Shown here one piece after another: positions 23,486-32,635 of a DNA stretch of 40,027 nucleotides (positions within the stretch are counted from its first letter, which is position 1; each line of letters begins with the position of its first letter). This DNA comes from Ignavibacteria bacterium (GTDB lineage: Bacteria; Bacteroidota; Ignavibacteria; Ignavibacteriales; SURF-24). Both the position numbers and the translations under genes were made by a program. The notes beneath the pieces were generated by a model. The model was not told the origin of the DNA, made no database searches, and saw nothing but the letters and a program-made list of their open reading frames with translations. Location of the stretch: positions 1 through 40,027 of the forward strand of contig JAAXKQ010000014.1 in assembly GCA_025612245.1 (NCBI GenBank). Reading direction: 5' to 3'.

Positions 23486-26398
23486 TTGAAGAAAGTAACT
23501 TTGCTTTTGTTAATTTCAGGACTGATTCTGTCTTCATCCGTTAAAACAATATCTTCTGAAAATTCCGCTAAATATTTTTTTCATAAAACTGAATCCGGAC
23601 TGATGAAAAAAACTTCAGAAGCTTTAAGTCCTTATTCCGCATTCGACCTGAATAATGCAGACGTTCGCTGGGTCGAAAATACGCTTAACCATATGACACT
23701 TTATGAAAAATGCGCTCAAATGGTTATGCCCTGGGTCGAGGCGGAATTCATGAACGAGGACGACCCGAAATATAAAAGACTTGTCCACCTGGTAAGGGAC
23801 CTGAAGGTAGGGGGACTCATATTTTTTGAAGGCGACGTGATAAACCAGGTAATGCTGACAAATAAACTTCAGCGCCTTTCAGGGCTGCCGCTGCTTATAT
23901 CAGCCGATTATGAACGCGGCGTAGGAATGCGCCTTAAAGACGCGGTTGAGTTTCCCTATAACATGGCCGTAGCAGCTGCCGACGATACGGCGCTTACCTA
24001 TATGATGGGTAAGATCATCGGCCAGGAAACTCGCGCCATTGGTGTCCAGCAGAACTACGCCCCTATGGTAGACATAAATAACCACGCCCGTAACCCTATC
24101 ATTAATATCAGGTCTTATTCCGAGGATAAGGACATAATTGACCGCCACATGCTGGCATTTATGAAGGGCATGGAGGAAGAAAACGTCCTTACAACTGCTA
24201 AACACTTCCCGGGACACGGGGCAACAGACCTGGATTCGCACAGGGATCTGCCCCTTTTAAGCCAGAGCAGAAAATCGTTTGAAACCAACGACCTCGTGCC
24301 TTTTGAAAAAGCCATTTCTGCCGGAGTTAAATCCGTCATGGTCGGCCACCTGGAGGTCCCGGCTTATGAACCCAAACGCGGACTCCCGGCCACACTATCC
24401 AGGAATATTATCACAAAACTCCTCAAGGATCAGCTCGGTTTCAACGGACTCATTGTAACAGACGCCATGAATATGCACGGCCTGACAAAACACTTTAAGA
24501 GCGGGCCTGCCGCACTTAAGGCTGTACAGGCGGGAAACGACATCATACTCTTCCCTCCCGACGAATCCAAGGCAATTTCAGCCATCTATAACGCCGTTGA
24601 ATCCGGAAAGCTCAAAGAAAGCAGGATCGACTATAGCGTAAGAAAAATTCTGGCGGCAAAGAAATGGCTTCACCTCGATAACAACAGGTACGTCGATATA
24701 GACAGCGTCAGCCGCTCCTTAAACAGTAAGTCGCACATCCGCCTTGCACAGGATATTGCCGATAAATCCATTACATTGGTTAAGAACACGGCTTCACTGG
24801 TACCCGTTAACCCGGCAAATTATTCAAGCGTAGCCTGCATTACATTAAGCGACCTGAGCGCTCCGGCACCTTACTACTTTGAAAAGCTTGTAAAAGAAAG
24901 GTTCAATAACGTACGGCATGTCTCACTTGGAAAGACAAGCACCGGAAGGGAATTTAATGAGGCCATGGAAGCCGTCCGAAGTAGTGACCTGGTACTGGTT
25001 CCGATATTTGTAAAGGTTAAGGCTTTTACGGGCTCAATCGGCATGCCTGAAGAGGAAATTAAACTGGTAAAGGCTCTTTCGGAACTGAAAAAGCCGGTAA
25101 TTTTCATGAGCATGGGAAACCCTTACATTTTATCCAATTTCCCCGAAGCACCAAATTATCTCTGCAGCTATGGCGACCCGAAGGTCTCCCAGATTGCAAT
25201 GATGAAAGCTATTACCGGTGAAGTTGACATTACAGGCAAGCTCCCGATCTCAATACCCGATACCCCTTACAAAGTAGGCGACGGAATTCGTATGGAAAGT
25301 CAGACTCTTAAAGATATTCAGGCCGAAAGCGACTCGTCGTTTGACTTTTCAAAGGTGGATGAGGTAATGAACTCCGGACTATCGGATTCTGTATTCCCGG
25401 GCGCTGTTGCATATGTGGGCTATAAAGGAAAAGTAATCTATAAAAAAGCATTCGGCCATTATACCTACGGCCCGGGAGTACAGCCGATGGAAACGGATGC
25501 AATGTTCGACCTGGCATCTGTTTCGAAGGTAATAGGCACCACAACTGCAGCAATGCTCCTTTATGACGAGGGGAAACTTATACTCGATAAAAAAGTCTCA
25601 GACTATCTGCCAGACTTTGCAAACCACGGCAAGGAAAATATTACCATCAGGAACCTCCTCCTCCATAATGCCGGATTCCCGGCCGACAAGCCTTTTTACA
25701 AAATGTACAAGAATCACGACCAGGTTGCACAGGATATCATGAATACCAGCCTGGAATATCCGACGGGAACGAAATTTCTTTATAGCGACCTCAGCATGAT
25801 AACGCTACAGCTTGTAATTGAAAAGATTGCGGGAATGCCTCTGGACCGGTTCCTGAAGAAACGTGTCTTTGAACCACTTGGCATGTCGCACACTATGTAT
25901 AATCCACCAAAGAGCCTTTGGAATAAATGTGTTCCTACGGAGGTTGACAACTATTGGAGGATGGATACCGTCAGAGGCACCGTCCACGACGAGAATGCCG
26001 CAGCCATGGGAGGCGTTGCCGGACATGCAGGGCTGTTTTCTACGGCGGGCGACCTTTCGACATTTATGCAAATGATGCTTAACAAGGGGCGCTACGATGG
26101 AAAACAGCTAATCAAGCCTTCAACCGTGGAACTCTTTACCTCCAAAGTCTCTGAACAGAGCTCACGTGGACTCGGCTGGGATACTAAGGCTCCTACGGGC
26201 TCTTCAGCAGGAAGTCTTTTCAGCACAGAATCATTCGGACACACGGGCTTTACAGGCACGTCAGTCTGGGCAGATAAAACAAGGAATCTTTTTGTTGTAC
26301 TCCTTACAAACAGGGTTTTCCCAACGAGAAAAAACAATAAGATAATTAAGTTCCGCCCCCTTTTTCACGATGCAGTAATAAGGGCAATTTCCTATTAA
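23486..26398 (+). CDS. periplasmic NagZ-type GH3 glycosidase fused to a serine beta-lactamase-like hydrolase
   Basis: A 970-residue two-enzyme protein. Residues 1-20 form a Sec signal. The GH3 domain (about 50-400) has the NagZ motif KHFPGHGATDLDSH (239-252) and nucleophile Asp326 in VTDAMNM; a GH3 C-terminal-like domain follows to about 590. Residues about 615-965 are a class C beta-lactamase/DD-peptidase-like domain with S678-V-S-K681, YSD in place of the usual Y-x-N, and H919-T-G. NagZ cuts GlcNAc from anhydro-muropeptides; the second domain could act on the peptide or ester side. The start is TTG at 23486 with AGAGAGG five bases upstream. Such fusions are known in Bacteroidota. It completes the salvage cluster with the kinase and permease. 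Confidence 0.9.
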   Translation: MKKVTLLLLISGLILSSSVKTISSENSAKYFFHKTESGLMKKTSEALSPYSAFDLNNADVRWVENTLNHMTLYEKCAQMVMPWVEAEFMNEDDPKYKRLVHLVRDLKVGGLIFFEGDVINQVMLTNKLQRLSGLPLLISADYERGVGMRLKDAVEFPYNMAVAAADDTALTYMMGKIIGQETRAIGVQQNYAPMVDINNHARNPIINIRSYSEDKDIIDRHMLAFMKGMEEENVLTTAKHFPGHGATDLDSHRDLPLLSQSRKSFETNDLVPFEKAISAGVKSVMVGHLEVPAYEPKRGLPATLSRNIITKLLKDQLGFNGLIVTDAMNMHGLTKHFKSGPAALKAVQAGNDIILFPPDESKAISAIYNAVESGKLKESRIDYSVRKILAAKKWLHLDNNRYVDIDSVSRSLNSKSHIRLAQDIADKSITLVKNTASLVPVNPANYSSVACITLSDLSAPAPYYFEKLVKERFNNVRHVSLGKTSTGREFNEAMEAVRSSDLVLVPIFVKVKAFTGSIGMPEEEIKLVKALSELKKPVIFMSMGNPYILSNFPEAPNYLCSYGDPKVSQIAMMKAITGEVDITGKLPISIPDTPYKVGDGIRMESQTLKDIQAESDSSFDFSKVDEVMNSGLSDSVFPGAVAYVGYKGKVIYKKAFGHYTYGPGVQPMETDAMFDLASVSKVIGTTTAAMLLYDEGKLILDKKVSDYLPDFANHGKENITIRNLLLHNAGFPADKPFYKMYKNHDQVAQDIMNTSLEYPTGTKFLYSDLSMITLQLVIEKIAGMPLDRFLKKRVFEPLGMSHTMYNPPKSLWNKCVPTEVDNYWRMDTVRGTVHDENAAAMGGVAGHAGLFSTAGDLSTFMQMMLNKGRYDGKQLIKPSTVELFTSKVSEQSSRGLGWDTKAPTGSSAGSLFSTESFGHTGFTGTSVWADKTRNLFVVLLTNRVFPTRKNNKIIKFRPLFHDAVIRAISY

Positions 26399-26679
26399 TA
26401 AATTTAATTAAATATGGGCGGCTCAGGAGCCTTATCCGGAACCGCCTTTTCACCACCCCATACACCTCCCGGAACTTTAGTCACAGATGCGCATGCCCAG
26501 AATGCTAAAACCCACATTGCATCACTTTTCAGTCGCCCCCCAAAAAAAGCGAACTTTCCCCTGCCCCGGGGAGTCTAAACAGGTAGCTGCGATTTAATTT
26601 CCGTAATGGTTCAATTAAATCAGAAAATTATTAACTTAGTTTAAATTTTTATCTTTCTTTCAAAGATGCGGAGTAATGC
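26399..26679. other. intergenic stretch with a weak hairpin
   Basis: GGCGG (26417-26421) can pair with CCGCC (26442-26446) ahead of four T residues, a weak candidate terminator for the hydrolase gene. The remainder carries no gene or repeat that I recognise and presumably holds the promoter of the ABC-2 operon. Confidence 0.45.
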
Positions 26680-27600
26680 TTGAATTCTGAACAGGTTATA
26701 GAAGTAAAGGGCCTTACAAAACAGTTTAAGGATGTTAAAGCCGTAAACAATCTCGACCTTAATGTCTTTAAAGGCGACGTTTTCGGCTTTTTGGGCCCAA
26801 ACGGAGCGGGCAAGAGCACCACTATCAGGATGCTACTTTCACTCATTAAACCCACTTCCGGCTCAATTAAAATTTTCGGGATGCCGCTCGAAAAAAAACG
26901 CAGGGATATACTCAGGAAGATCGGTGCAATTGTAGAAAAACCCGACTTTTACCTGTACCTTTCGGCTTATAAAAACCTTGAACTGCTGGGGAAAATTTCC
27001 GAAACCGACACCTCAAGGAACAGAATTATGGAAATGCTGGAGCTGGTTGGACTTGAAAAAAGGTACAACAGCAAGGTTAAGACTTTCTCTCACGGCATGA
27101 AGCAGCGGCTTGGCCTTGCACAGGCTCTCCTGCACGACCCGGACCTTATTATTCTGGATGAGCCTACAACGGGGCTGGATCCACAAGGGATGAAGGAAAT
27201 ACGCGACCTCATACTTCACCTCAGCCGTGAAAAAGGAAAGACCGTGTTTCTCTCTTCACATATTCTTTCCGAAGTTGAAATTATTGCTACAAGAATGATC
27301 ATTATCAACAAGGGAACAGCCAGGGTGGAAGGAACGGTCAATGGGCTCCTGAATTCAGGTATACTTAAGGTTACAGTAAGGGTAGAAGACCCGGCCCGGA
27401 CCTTAAGCCTGCTAAATGCCTCCCGGTGGGCAGATAGCCTTGAAAGCCATGCCAACAGCGACCTGTTCTTTAACCTCAAAAAAGAAGAAATACCTGCGCT
27501 GAACAAATTCCTTGTTGAAAGCAACGTTCCTGTAAATGCGTTAATACCTATGCGCTCACTTGAAGACTATTTTCTGGCTATTACGGAGGGAAAAGAATAA
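26680..27600 (+). CDS. ABC-2 type transporter ATPase (BcrA/NatA-like)
   Basis: A 306-residue ATPase with Walker A GPNGAGKST (about 43-51), Q-loop EKPDFY, signature FSHGMKQRLGLAQ, Walker B LIILDEP and H-loop SSHIL, all functional in form. A C-terminal extension of about 90 residues is typical of bacitracin- and lantibiotic-resistance-like and Na+ exporters. The start is TTG at 26680 with GCGGAG upstream; the nearby ATG at 26676 is out of frame and stops after four codons. Its stop overlaps the ATG of the permease by one base. The cargo is unknown. Confidence 0.9.
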   Translation: MNSEQVIEVKGLTKQFKDVKAVNNLDLNVFKGDVFGFLGPNGAGKSTTIRMLLSLIKPTSGSIKIFGMPLEKKRRDILRKIGAIVEKPDFYLYLSAYKNLELLGKISETDTSRNRIMEMLELVGLEKRYNSKVKTFSHGMKQRLGLAQALLHDPDLIILDEPTTGLDPQGMKEIRDLILHLSREKGKTVFLSSHILSEVEIIATRMIIINKGTARVEGTVNGLLNSGILKVTVRVEDPARTLSLLNASRWADSLESHANSDLFFNLKKEEIPALNKFLVESNVPVNALIPMRSLEDYFLAITEGKE

Positions 27601-28436
27601 TGCTGAGTCTGATATCAATAGAATTGTACAAAATATTCAAGAAATGGAGAACCTATATCGGGTTTATCGCAATCGGATTGCTGGCTCCCCTGATACACCT
27701 GTCGTTTTATCTTGCCGGCGAACGGAGTGCAACCTTTGCATTCAGGAATCTGTCAGATTCATTTATATTTGCGGGCAACCTCCTAAACGGCTACTTCATC
27801 TCTAACCTTATACTCCAGAGCCTTTTTGTGCATATTCCTTTCCTCGTGGTTCTTGTTGGCGGGGACCTCCTGGCAGGTGAGGCTACAGGAGGAACATACC
27901 GAATGCTGGTAACAAGACCGGTCTCACGCTTCGAGATCATTACAGCTAAGTTCATTGCAGCAGTAATCTATACCGCACTGCTCATTTTGTGGCTTGCAAT
28001 CATGAGCCTCGGCCTGGGTCTGCTCATCTTTGGCTCAGGGCCCCTTGTCGCCTTTAAGACCAAAATTATAATATTTGCGGCTAATGACGTCTTGTGGCGC
28101 TTTATGGCAGCTTACGCCTTTGCAATTCTCAGCATGACGGTTGTAATTACACTGGCATTTCTTTTTTCCTCACTTGTTGAGAATGCCATTGGACCTATTG
28201 TCTCGACAATGGCGGTTATAATCATATTCTTCATTATTTCCGTAATTGACATAGACTTCTTCAATACCATCAGACCTTACCTTTTTACAAATCATATCGC
28301 GGGCTGGTCGTACTTTTTTGAAGACCCCGTGGATTATAGTAAAGTACTGAAAGATGCAGGCGTCCTGGCCATTCATATCGCGGTCTTTTATGGCGCGGCA
28401 TTATACATTTTTTCAAAGAAAGACATTTTAAGTTAG
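27600..28436 (+). CDS. ABC-2 type transporter permease
   Basis: A 278-residue membrane protein with about six hydrophobic segments and the usual ABC-2 layout. A cytoplasmic amphipathic start (LISIELYKIFKKWRTYIGF) precedes helix 1, and GGDLLAGEATGGTYRMLVTRPVSR follows helix 2. It is the channel half for the ATPase immediately upstream (TAATG overlap). The LolA-like gene follows nine bases later, so all three are one unit. The cargo is unknown. Confidence 0.88.
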   Translation: MLSLISIELYKIFKKWRTYIGFIAIGLLAPLIHLSFYLAGERSATFAFRNLSDSFIFAGNLLNGYFISNLILQSLFVHIPFLVVLVGGDLLAGEATGGTYRMLVTRPVSRFEIITAKFIAAVIYTALLILWLAIMSLGLGLLIFGSGPLVAFKTKIIIFAANDVLWRFMAAYAFAILSMTVVITLAFLFSSLVENAIGPIVSTMAVIIIFFIISVIDIDFFNTIRPYLFTNHIAGWSYFFEDPVDYSKVLKDAGVLAIHIAVFYGAALYIFSKKDILS

Positions 28437-28445
28437 GGATACAAC

Positions 28446-29117
28446 ATGAAAAAGATTATTCTTCTGATTTTTATTCTTGCATCTGCCCTTTTTGCACAGA
28501 AGCAGGATCCGAATAAACTGCTCGACCGTGTAAAACAAAAATTTTCCAGCGTTAACGACTACGAGGTAAACGCCCACATTAAAGTGGATGTAAGCTTCCT
28601 TAAGGCTCCGGAAATGGAGGCTAAAGTTTATTTCAAGAAACCGGACAAAATGAAGATGGACAGCGAAGGCTTCGCAATGCTGCCCAAGCAGGCCTTTAAC
28701 TTTTCTCCCGAACGCCTCTTTAAGGGTAACTACAATGCAATTTATGTAAAGGAAGATAAAATTGACGGCAGCCCGGTTCACGTAATTAAAATAATACCGA
28801 ACGATGAAAACAGCGAGATAGTCTTATCCACTCTGTGGATAGATGCCAGTAAGGACTTGATAAGGAAAGTCGAATCCACGGCTAGGAAAGGCGGCTCCTT
28901 TGAGATCAACTTCACTTATAACGGCAAAATGAGCTACCCTTTGCCATCCTCAATTCAGTTCTATTTTGACTTGCCTAACATGGGACGGGGGATGAATGGC
29001 TCTAATCAGCCAAAAGCAAAAGACCCACAGCGCGGGAGCGTAAGCATTACGTATTCAAACTACAAAGTAAATAAGGGCCTTCCGGACAGCATATTTGCAG
29101 AGAAGAAAAAGAAGTAG
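28446..29117 (+). CDS. LolA-like outer-membrane lipoprotein carrier protein
   Basis: A 223-residue periplasmic protein with a signal peptide (cleavage after LFA, about residue 17). It then has the half-barrel pattern of the LolA/LolB-like 'outer membrane lipoprotein-sorting' group: LLDRVKQKFSSVNDYEVNAHIKV, AKVYFKKPDKMKM, STLWIDASKDLIRKVE and ITYSNYKVNKGLPDSIF. Members carry lipoproteins or other acyl chains across the periplasm. Its place behind an ABC-2 pair suggests that the three-gene unit exports a lipid or lipidated molecule and hands it to this carrier. It ends in a lysine-rich tail. Confidence 0.82.
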   Translation: MKKIILLIFILASALFAQKQDPNKLLDRVKQKFSSVNDYEVNAHIKVDVSFLKAPEMEAKVYFKKPDKMKMDSEGFAMLPKQAFNFSPERLFKGNYNAIYVKEDKIDGSPVHVIKIIPNDENSEIVLSTLWIDASKDLIRKVESTARKGGSFEINFTYNGKMSYPLPSSIQFYFDLPNMGRGMNGSNQPKAKDPQRGSVSITYSNYKVNKGLPDSIFAEKKKK

Positions 29118-29126
29118 TTTTTCCAA

Positions 29127-29168
29127 TGTGAGAGATAAAAGCGTTCAAAAACGCCTCTATCTCTCACA
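29127..29168. repeat. long two-part hairpin between convergent genes
   Basis: TGTGAGAGAT (29127-29136) pairs perfectly with ATCTCTCACA (29159-29168), and within it GCGTT (29141-29145) pairs with AACGC (29150-29154). It lies between the stops of the LolA-like and SdrD-like genes. Neither side has a good T run, so it may be a Rho-type end or RNA-stability element rather than an intrinsic terminator. Confidence 0.65.
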
Positions 29169-29223
29169 CTCTTACAAGATATTCATTATTCTTTCCTGCC
29201 CTGAGCAATTCTGGAGAACCATA

Positions 29224-30525
29224 TTACAAGAAGGAAAACGGACAGGGCGTAGACTGAACGAAACTCTTGTTGTTGTTTGCATTATCCAGTGCATTTTTCA
29301 ATGATTCCTGGTAAGTGCGGTATGGGCTGCCTGAGAGCGTCAAGCCGTGCAAACCCAATTCGGTATTTGCTTCAGTCATTAAATCGCCGATTGATGCAAA
29401 TCCAAGGCTGCTTGCGCTGTTTGTTCCCGGGGCATAGACTATAGCGTTACTGCTTACAAAACCGTTAAAAACATTTAATTCCATTGCCGTAAGCTGAGCA
29501 GAGAGCATGTATGCCATGTTTGTTGAATTTGCACTCAGCAGCCAGCTGCGGAAGTCACTGTAACCAGCGGGGTCAAATGGTGTCCCGTCTGCCTTGCGCA
29601 GATTTAAGGCAACCAGCATAGCAAGATCAGTGCTTCCAATCAAAGCCTGGCCGTTCCTGTTGGACCAGAAGCCCAGCGTCAGGCCTCCTCCAGCACCAAG
29701 GCAAACATTTCCGAATTCCACTGTCTTATTGTCCCCTGCTGCCAGCGATACGCTTTGAGTAACAGGTGTAGTATGAATCCAGTTGGTTTCCACCGGGTCA
29801 AACTCAAAGACCGTATAATCATCAGGCGCCAGGATGATGTCAATCGGAGTATAGCGGATAAGGTCGACATTATCATAAATCCTGAATTTCCAGCCGCTGA
29901 TAAGCTGCCCGTCATCATTTAAGCCGTTAACATTTGCGTCATAGAACTTTAGCACATTCAGCCGGGCTGTAGTTGGCGGGGTAGTTCCCCCGGTTACCTT
30001 GAAATTATCAGTTTTGCTGAGGCTTTCCTCAAAGCTGCTGGATGTGCTTACCCATACTTTATACTCTCCTCCCAGGTTTGGAGTGTCATCATAACCCGTT
30101 GAACCGTCACTTGCTTTTTGCAGAATATTCCAAAGCTGATAGCAGTTATCGAATTCCCCGTTTGTCACGTGTATCGGTGTTGGATTCGCCAAGCCGACGC
30201 TGGTGCCAAGTAGTGTGTTTCCGCTTGGGTCTGTAATCTTGCAATAGTAATTTCCATCGGGTAAACCCGCTGCTCCCGGGTGGTCCGGACCTCCATCAAG
30301 ATATACATCGGTCTTATTCTGGTAAATGTTGAGGTTTACTCCTGTGCAGTTTCCATCCGTAGTAAATATTGCCCCATAGACAGGGGTTACTGAAAGCGCG
30401 AGCTTTTGGGAAGTGTTTTTTTGAGGTGTCTGCTCGACCGGTTGAGGTTCTTTGCAGGAATACTGGAAAAGAACCGTCAGCAAAAGAAGTATCCCAACCG
30501 TAAGTTTACGTGTCAAGAGTCTCAT
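29224..30525 (-). CDS. secreted SdrD-like lipoprotein of unknown function
   Basis: A 433-residue exported protein. The signal ends near cysteine 24 (LFQYSC), a loose lipobox. The middle (about 185-290) has the SdrD-B-like pattern of a Ca2+-type surface-protein repeat (DANVNGLNDDGQLISGWKFRIYD ... VSLAAGDNKTVEFGNVCLG). The C-terminal third begins LTLGFWSNRNG, a short motif seen in many secreted proteins, and is otherwise unrecognised. The open frame reaches 30552, but the ATG at 30525 has AGGAGGAAA directly upstream and gives the clean signal peptide. Probably displayed on the cell surface; the role is unknown. Confidence 0.8.
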   Translation of the reverse strand: MRLLTRKLTVGILLLLTVLFQYSCKEPQPVEQTPQKNTSQKLALSVTPVYGAIFTTDGNCTGVNLNIYQNKTDVYLDGGPDHPGAAGLPDGNYYCKITDPSGNTLLGTSVGLANPTPIHVTNGEFDNCYQLWNILQKASDGSTGYDDTPNLGGEYKVWVSTSSSFEESLSKTDNFKVTGGTTPPTTARLNVLKFYDANVNGLNDDGQLISGWKFRIYDNVDLIRYTPIDIILAPDDYTVFEFDPVETNWIHTTPVTQSVSLAAGDNKTVEFGNVCLGAGGGLTLGFWSNRNGQALIGSTDLAMLVALNLRKADGTPFDPAGYSDFRSWLLSANSTNMAYMLSAQLTAMELNVFNGFVSSNAIVYAPGTNSASSLGFASIGDLMTEANTELGLHGLTLSGSPYRTYQESLKNALDNANNNKSFVQSTPCPFSFL

Positions 30526-30552
30526 AGTTTCCTCCTTCTGATTTTTAGACAT

Positions 30553-30939
30553 ATGTTACTTATGCCAAACTAAATAGCCTTCCTGTTCATGTAGTCATAA
30601 AGTAGAATAGATAGAAATAAGAAGGCTTTTACTTAAAAAAGAAATTATTTTTTCTATGAGATTTAATGTTGTACCACAACCATGAGAGCCTAAAGTAGTT
30701 TTATGATTCCTCTGTGGATCATGTGTTACGGAAAATATCTTTCCGCAACCGATAGCATGATAGAATATATAGAAAAACAGTGGGCTTACTACAAGCCCCA
30801 AAAATATTGCATGCGAAAAGACTTCATTGAAGGAACTTTTTTCTTGGCTACTTTCGGGATATTTTTTTAGAAAGGTAGTGCCACTTTTACGAAGGGATGA
30901 AATGTCGATAGATTTGTGAGAGATCTCGGTAGTATACTG
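30553..30939. other. AT-rich intergenic region
   Basis: This stretch separates the lipoprotein gene from the rlmB terminator. I see no convincing gene: the one longish minus-strand frame (30595-30801) lacks a ribosome site and family character. It should contain the lipoprotein promoter, but no clear hexamer pair stands out. Confidence 0.5.
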
Positions 30940-30968
30940 AAAAAAAAAAACGCCTCCATGGGAGGCGT
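30940..30968 (-). terminator. Rho-independent terminator after rlmB
   Basis: On the minus strand ACGCCTCC (30968-30961) pairs perfectly with GGAGGCGT (30957-30950) around a three-base loop and leads into a run of about ten T residues (30950-30940), 14 bases after the rlmB stop. Confidence 0.9.
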
Positions 30969-30981
30969 CGGAATAAAAACG

Positions 30982-31710
30982 TTATTTACTTCTCTGCCTC
31001 AGGACCTCAAAAAGAAGCACACCCGTTGCAACGGAAACATTCAAAGACTGTATGTGCCCCTTCATGGGGATCTTGATCAGGAAGTCGCAGCTCTCAGCCG
31101 TAAGGCGCCTCAGCCCTTTTTCTTCGTTGCCTACCACAAGTGCAAGCGGAAGTTTGTAATCAGTCTCCGAATAATCCTTTGCGCCTTCGAGGTAAGAGCC
31201 CATAATCCAGAAGCCTTCCTCTTTCAGGGTCTTCAGCGCCTGGCTCAGGTTATTAACCTTGCACAGTTTTACGTGCTCTGTTGCACCGGCAGAGGTTTTA
31301 ACGACTGTTTCAGTAACCGTGGCGCTATTGTGCTTTGTAATTATAATTCCGTCAACGCCGGCGCATTCGGCCGAACGTATAATTGCACCAAGGTTGTGAG
31401 GGTCCTGTATGGAATCCAGGACAAGGAGAAACGGCAGAGCTGATTTTTTCGCCTCGCCAATCAGTTCATCCAGCTCATAATATTTTTGTGTGCTTTTTAC
31501 TGCAATGACGCCTTGAGTGTGAGGGTCCTGTGAAATGGCGCTGAACTTGCCCTGTGGCAGTTCAGTCAGCTTTATTCCCTTCTGGCGCGCCAGTTTCTGA
31601 ATGTCGTAAATGGCTGGACTCTTCTGTCCAAACAGGACATATATCTGCTCAATTGCCTCCCCTGAAGAAAGGGCTTCGAGGACGGGTTTTCTTCCTATAA
31701 TTAAATTCAT
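30982..31710 (-). CDS. rlmB: 23S rRNA (guanosine-2'-O-)-methyltransferase RlmB/TrmH family
   Basis: A 242-residue SPOUT methyltransferase. The N-terminal substrate-binding domain (about 1-75, IIGRKPVLEALSSG) is followed by the knotted catalytic domain with all three motifs: DPHNLGAIIRSAECAG, LALVVGNEEKGL and IPMKGHIQSLNVSVATGVLLFE. RlmB methylates G2251 of 23S rRNA in E. coli; related TrmH-family members act on other sites. It is the last of the same-strand run hisS-unknown-lgt-rlmB, 43 bases after lgt. Confidence 0.93.
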   Translation of the reverse strand: MNLIIGRKPVLEALSSGEAIEQIYVLFGQKSPAIYDIQKLARQKGIKLTELPQGKFSAISQDPHTQGVIAVKSTQKYYELDELIGEAKKSALPFLLVLDSIQDPHNLGAIIRSAECAGVDGIIITKHNSATVTETVVKTSAGATEHVKLCKVNNLSQALKTLKEEGFWIMGSYLEGAKDYSETDYKLPLALVVGNEEKGLRRLTAESCDFLIKIPMKGHIQSLNVSVATGVLLFEVLRQRSK

Positions 31711-31753
31711 TTTATTCTGGTATTGGAGCTTCTGTTGAAAAATTTTCCACTTC

Positions 31754-32626
31754 TTATTTTACGCTGCTTTTCTTCAGCTTCGGTTCAGCTTCCTTCTGAG
31801 GTGGCACCCATTTTTTCAAAGCCGGATGTTTATAGAAGAAAACGAGGCCGGAAATGCCGCCTAAAACAAGGGCAATTGCAATCAGCTGTGCTTCGGTAAG
31901 TCCGAAGAGAAGCCTGGGGTTGAGCCTGATGAATTCCACGGCAAGGCGTGCCGTACCGGTAAATATGAGGTAGAACATAAAAAGTTTGCCGTCGGGCCAG
32001 TTGGATTTTTTTCTAAGCTGCCAGAGTATGCTGAAAATTACCATGGCCATCAAAAACTCATATATCGGTGCAGGGTGCAGCGGGGTGTTATCAGGCACAA
32101 TTCCGCCCGGGAAGTGCTTTTCAATTTCAGTTCCCCTGAATGCATAGGAAGGAGGCACTGTGCCGTGTTCATAATTTGTACCCCAGGGCAGGCTTGTAGG
32201 CACGCCGTAATCTCCATCGCCTGCCAGATGGCATCCTATCCTTCCTATTCCATAGGCAAGCGAAAGCGAGGGCGCGGTGGCATCAGCTATTACCAAGAAA
32301 GGGATTTTCTTCCGCCTGATTGTAATAAATATTGCAGTCAGGGCCAGGAGGAACCCCCCATAGAACGTCAGGCCCCCGGGCGAGAAAAACTCACCCAGCG
32401 GGTTTGCCACAAAGGCATCCCAGTTTTCCAATACATAAAATAACTTACTTCCGATGAGCCCGAAAATTATTGCGTAAAGTGTAACTTCCGTGGCAATGTT
32501 CGGATCCATCTTTCTTCTTTCAAGTTCCTTTGTAAGAACATAGCTGGCAATAATAAAAGCGATACCCAGCATTAAACCATAACTATAAACTGTAAAGGGA
32601 CCTATCTGGAAAAGTCTTGGCATCAT
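31754..32626 (-). CDS. lgt: prolipoprotein diacylglyceryl transferase Lgt
   Basis: A 290-residue inner-membrane enzyme with about seven helices, which moves a diacylglyceryl group onto the lipobox cysteine of prolipoproteins. The Lgt signature appears as GRIGCHLAGDGDYGVPTSLPWG, with the essential arginine, and HPAPIYEF matches the conserved HPxQxYE. It starts MMPRLFQIGPFTVYSYG as usual. A charged C-terminal tail (QKEAEPKLKKSSVK) extends past the family core. The lipoproteins PstS1 and the SdrD-like protein in this window are expected clients. Confidence 0.95.
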   Translation of the reverse strand: MMPRLFQIGPFTVYSYGLMLGIAFIIASYVLTKELERRKMDPNIATEVTLYAIIFGLIGSKLFYVLENWDAFVANPLGEFFSPGGLTFYGGFLLALTAIFITIRRKKIPFLVIADATAPSLSLAYGIGRIGCHLAGDGDYGVPTSLPWGTNYEHGTVPPSYAFRGTEIEKHFPGGIVPDNTPLHPAPIYEFLMAMVIFSILWQLRKKSNWPDGKLFMFYLIFTGTARLAVEFIRLNPRLLFGLTEAQLIAIALVLGGISGLVFFYKHPALKKWVPPQKEAEPKLKKSSVK

Positions 32627-32635
32627 AAAAAAAAG

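Noticed and set aside
23350-23544. 64-codon plus-strand frame overlapping the start of the GH3 fusion
   Set aside because: It runs through the terminator hairpin and overlaps the true gene in another frame.
30595-30801. 68-codon minus-strand frame upstream of the lipoprotein gene
   Set aside because: No ribosome site, no family character, very AT-rich; the composition looks non-coding.
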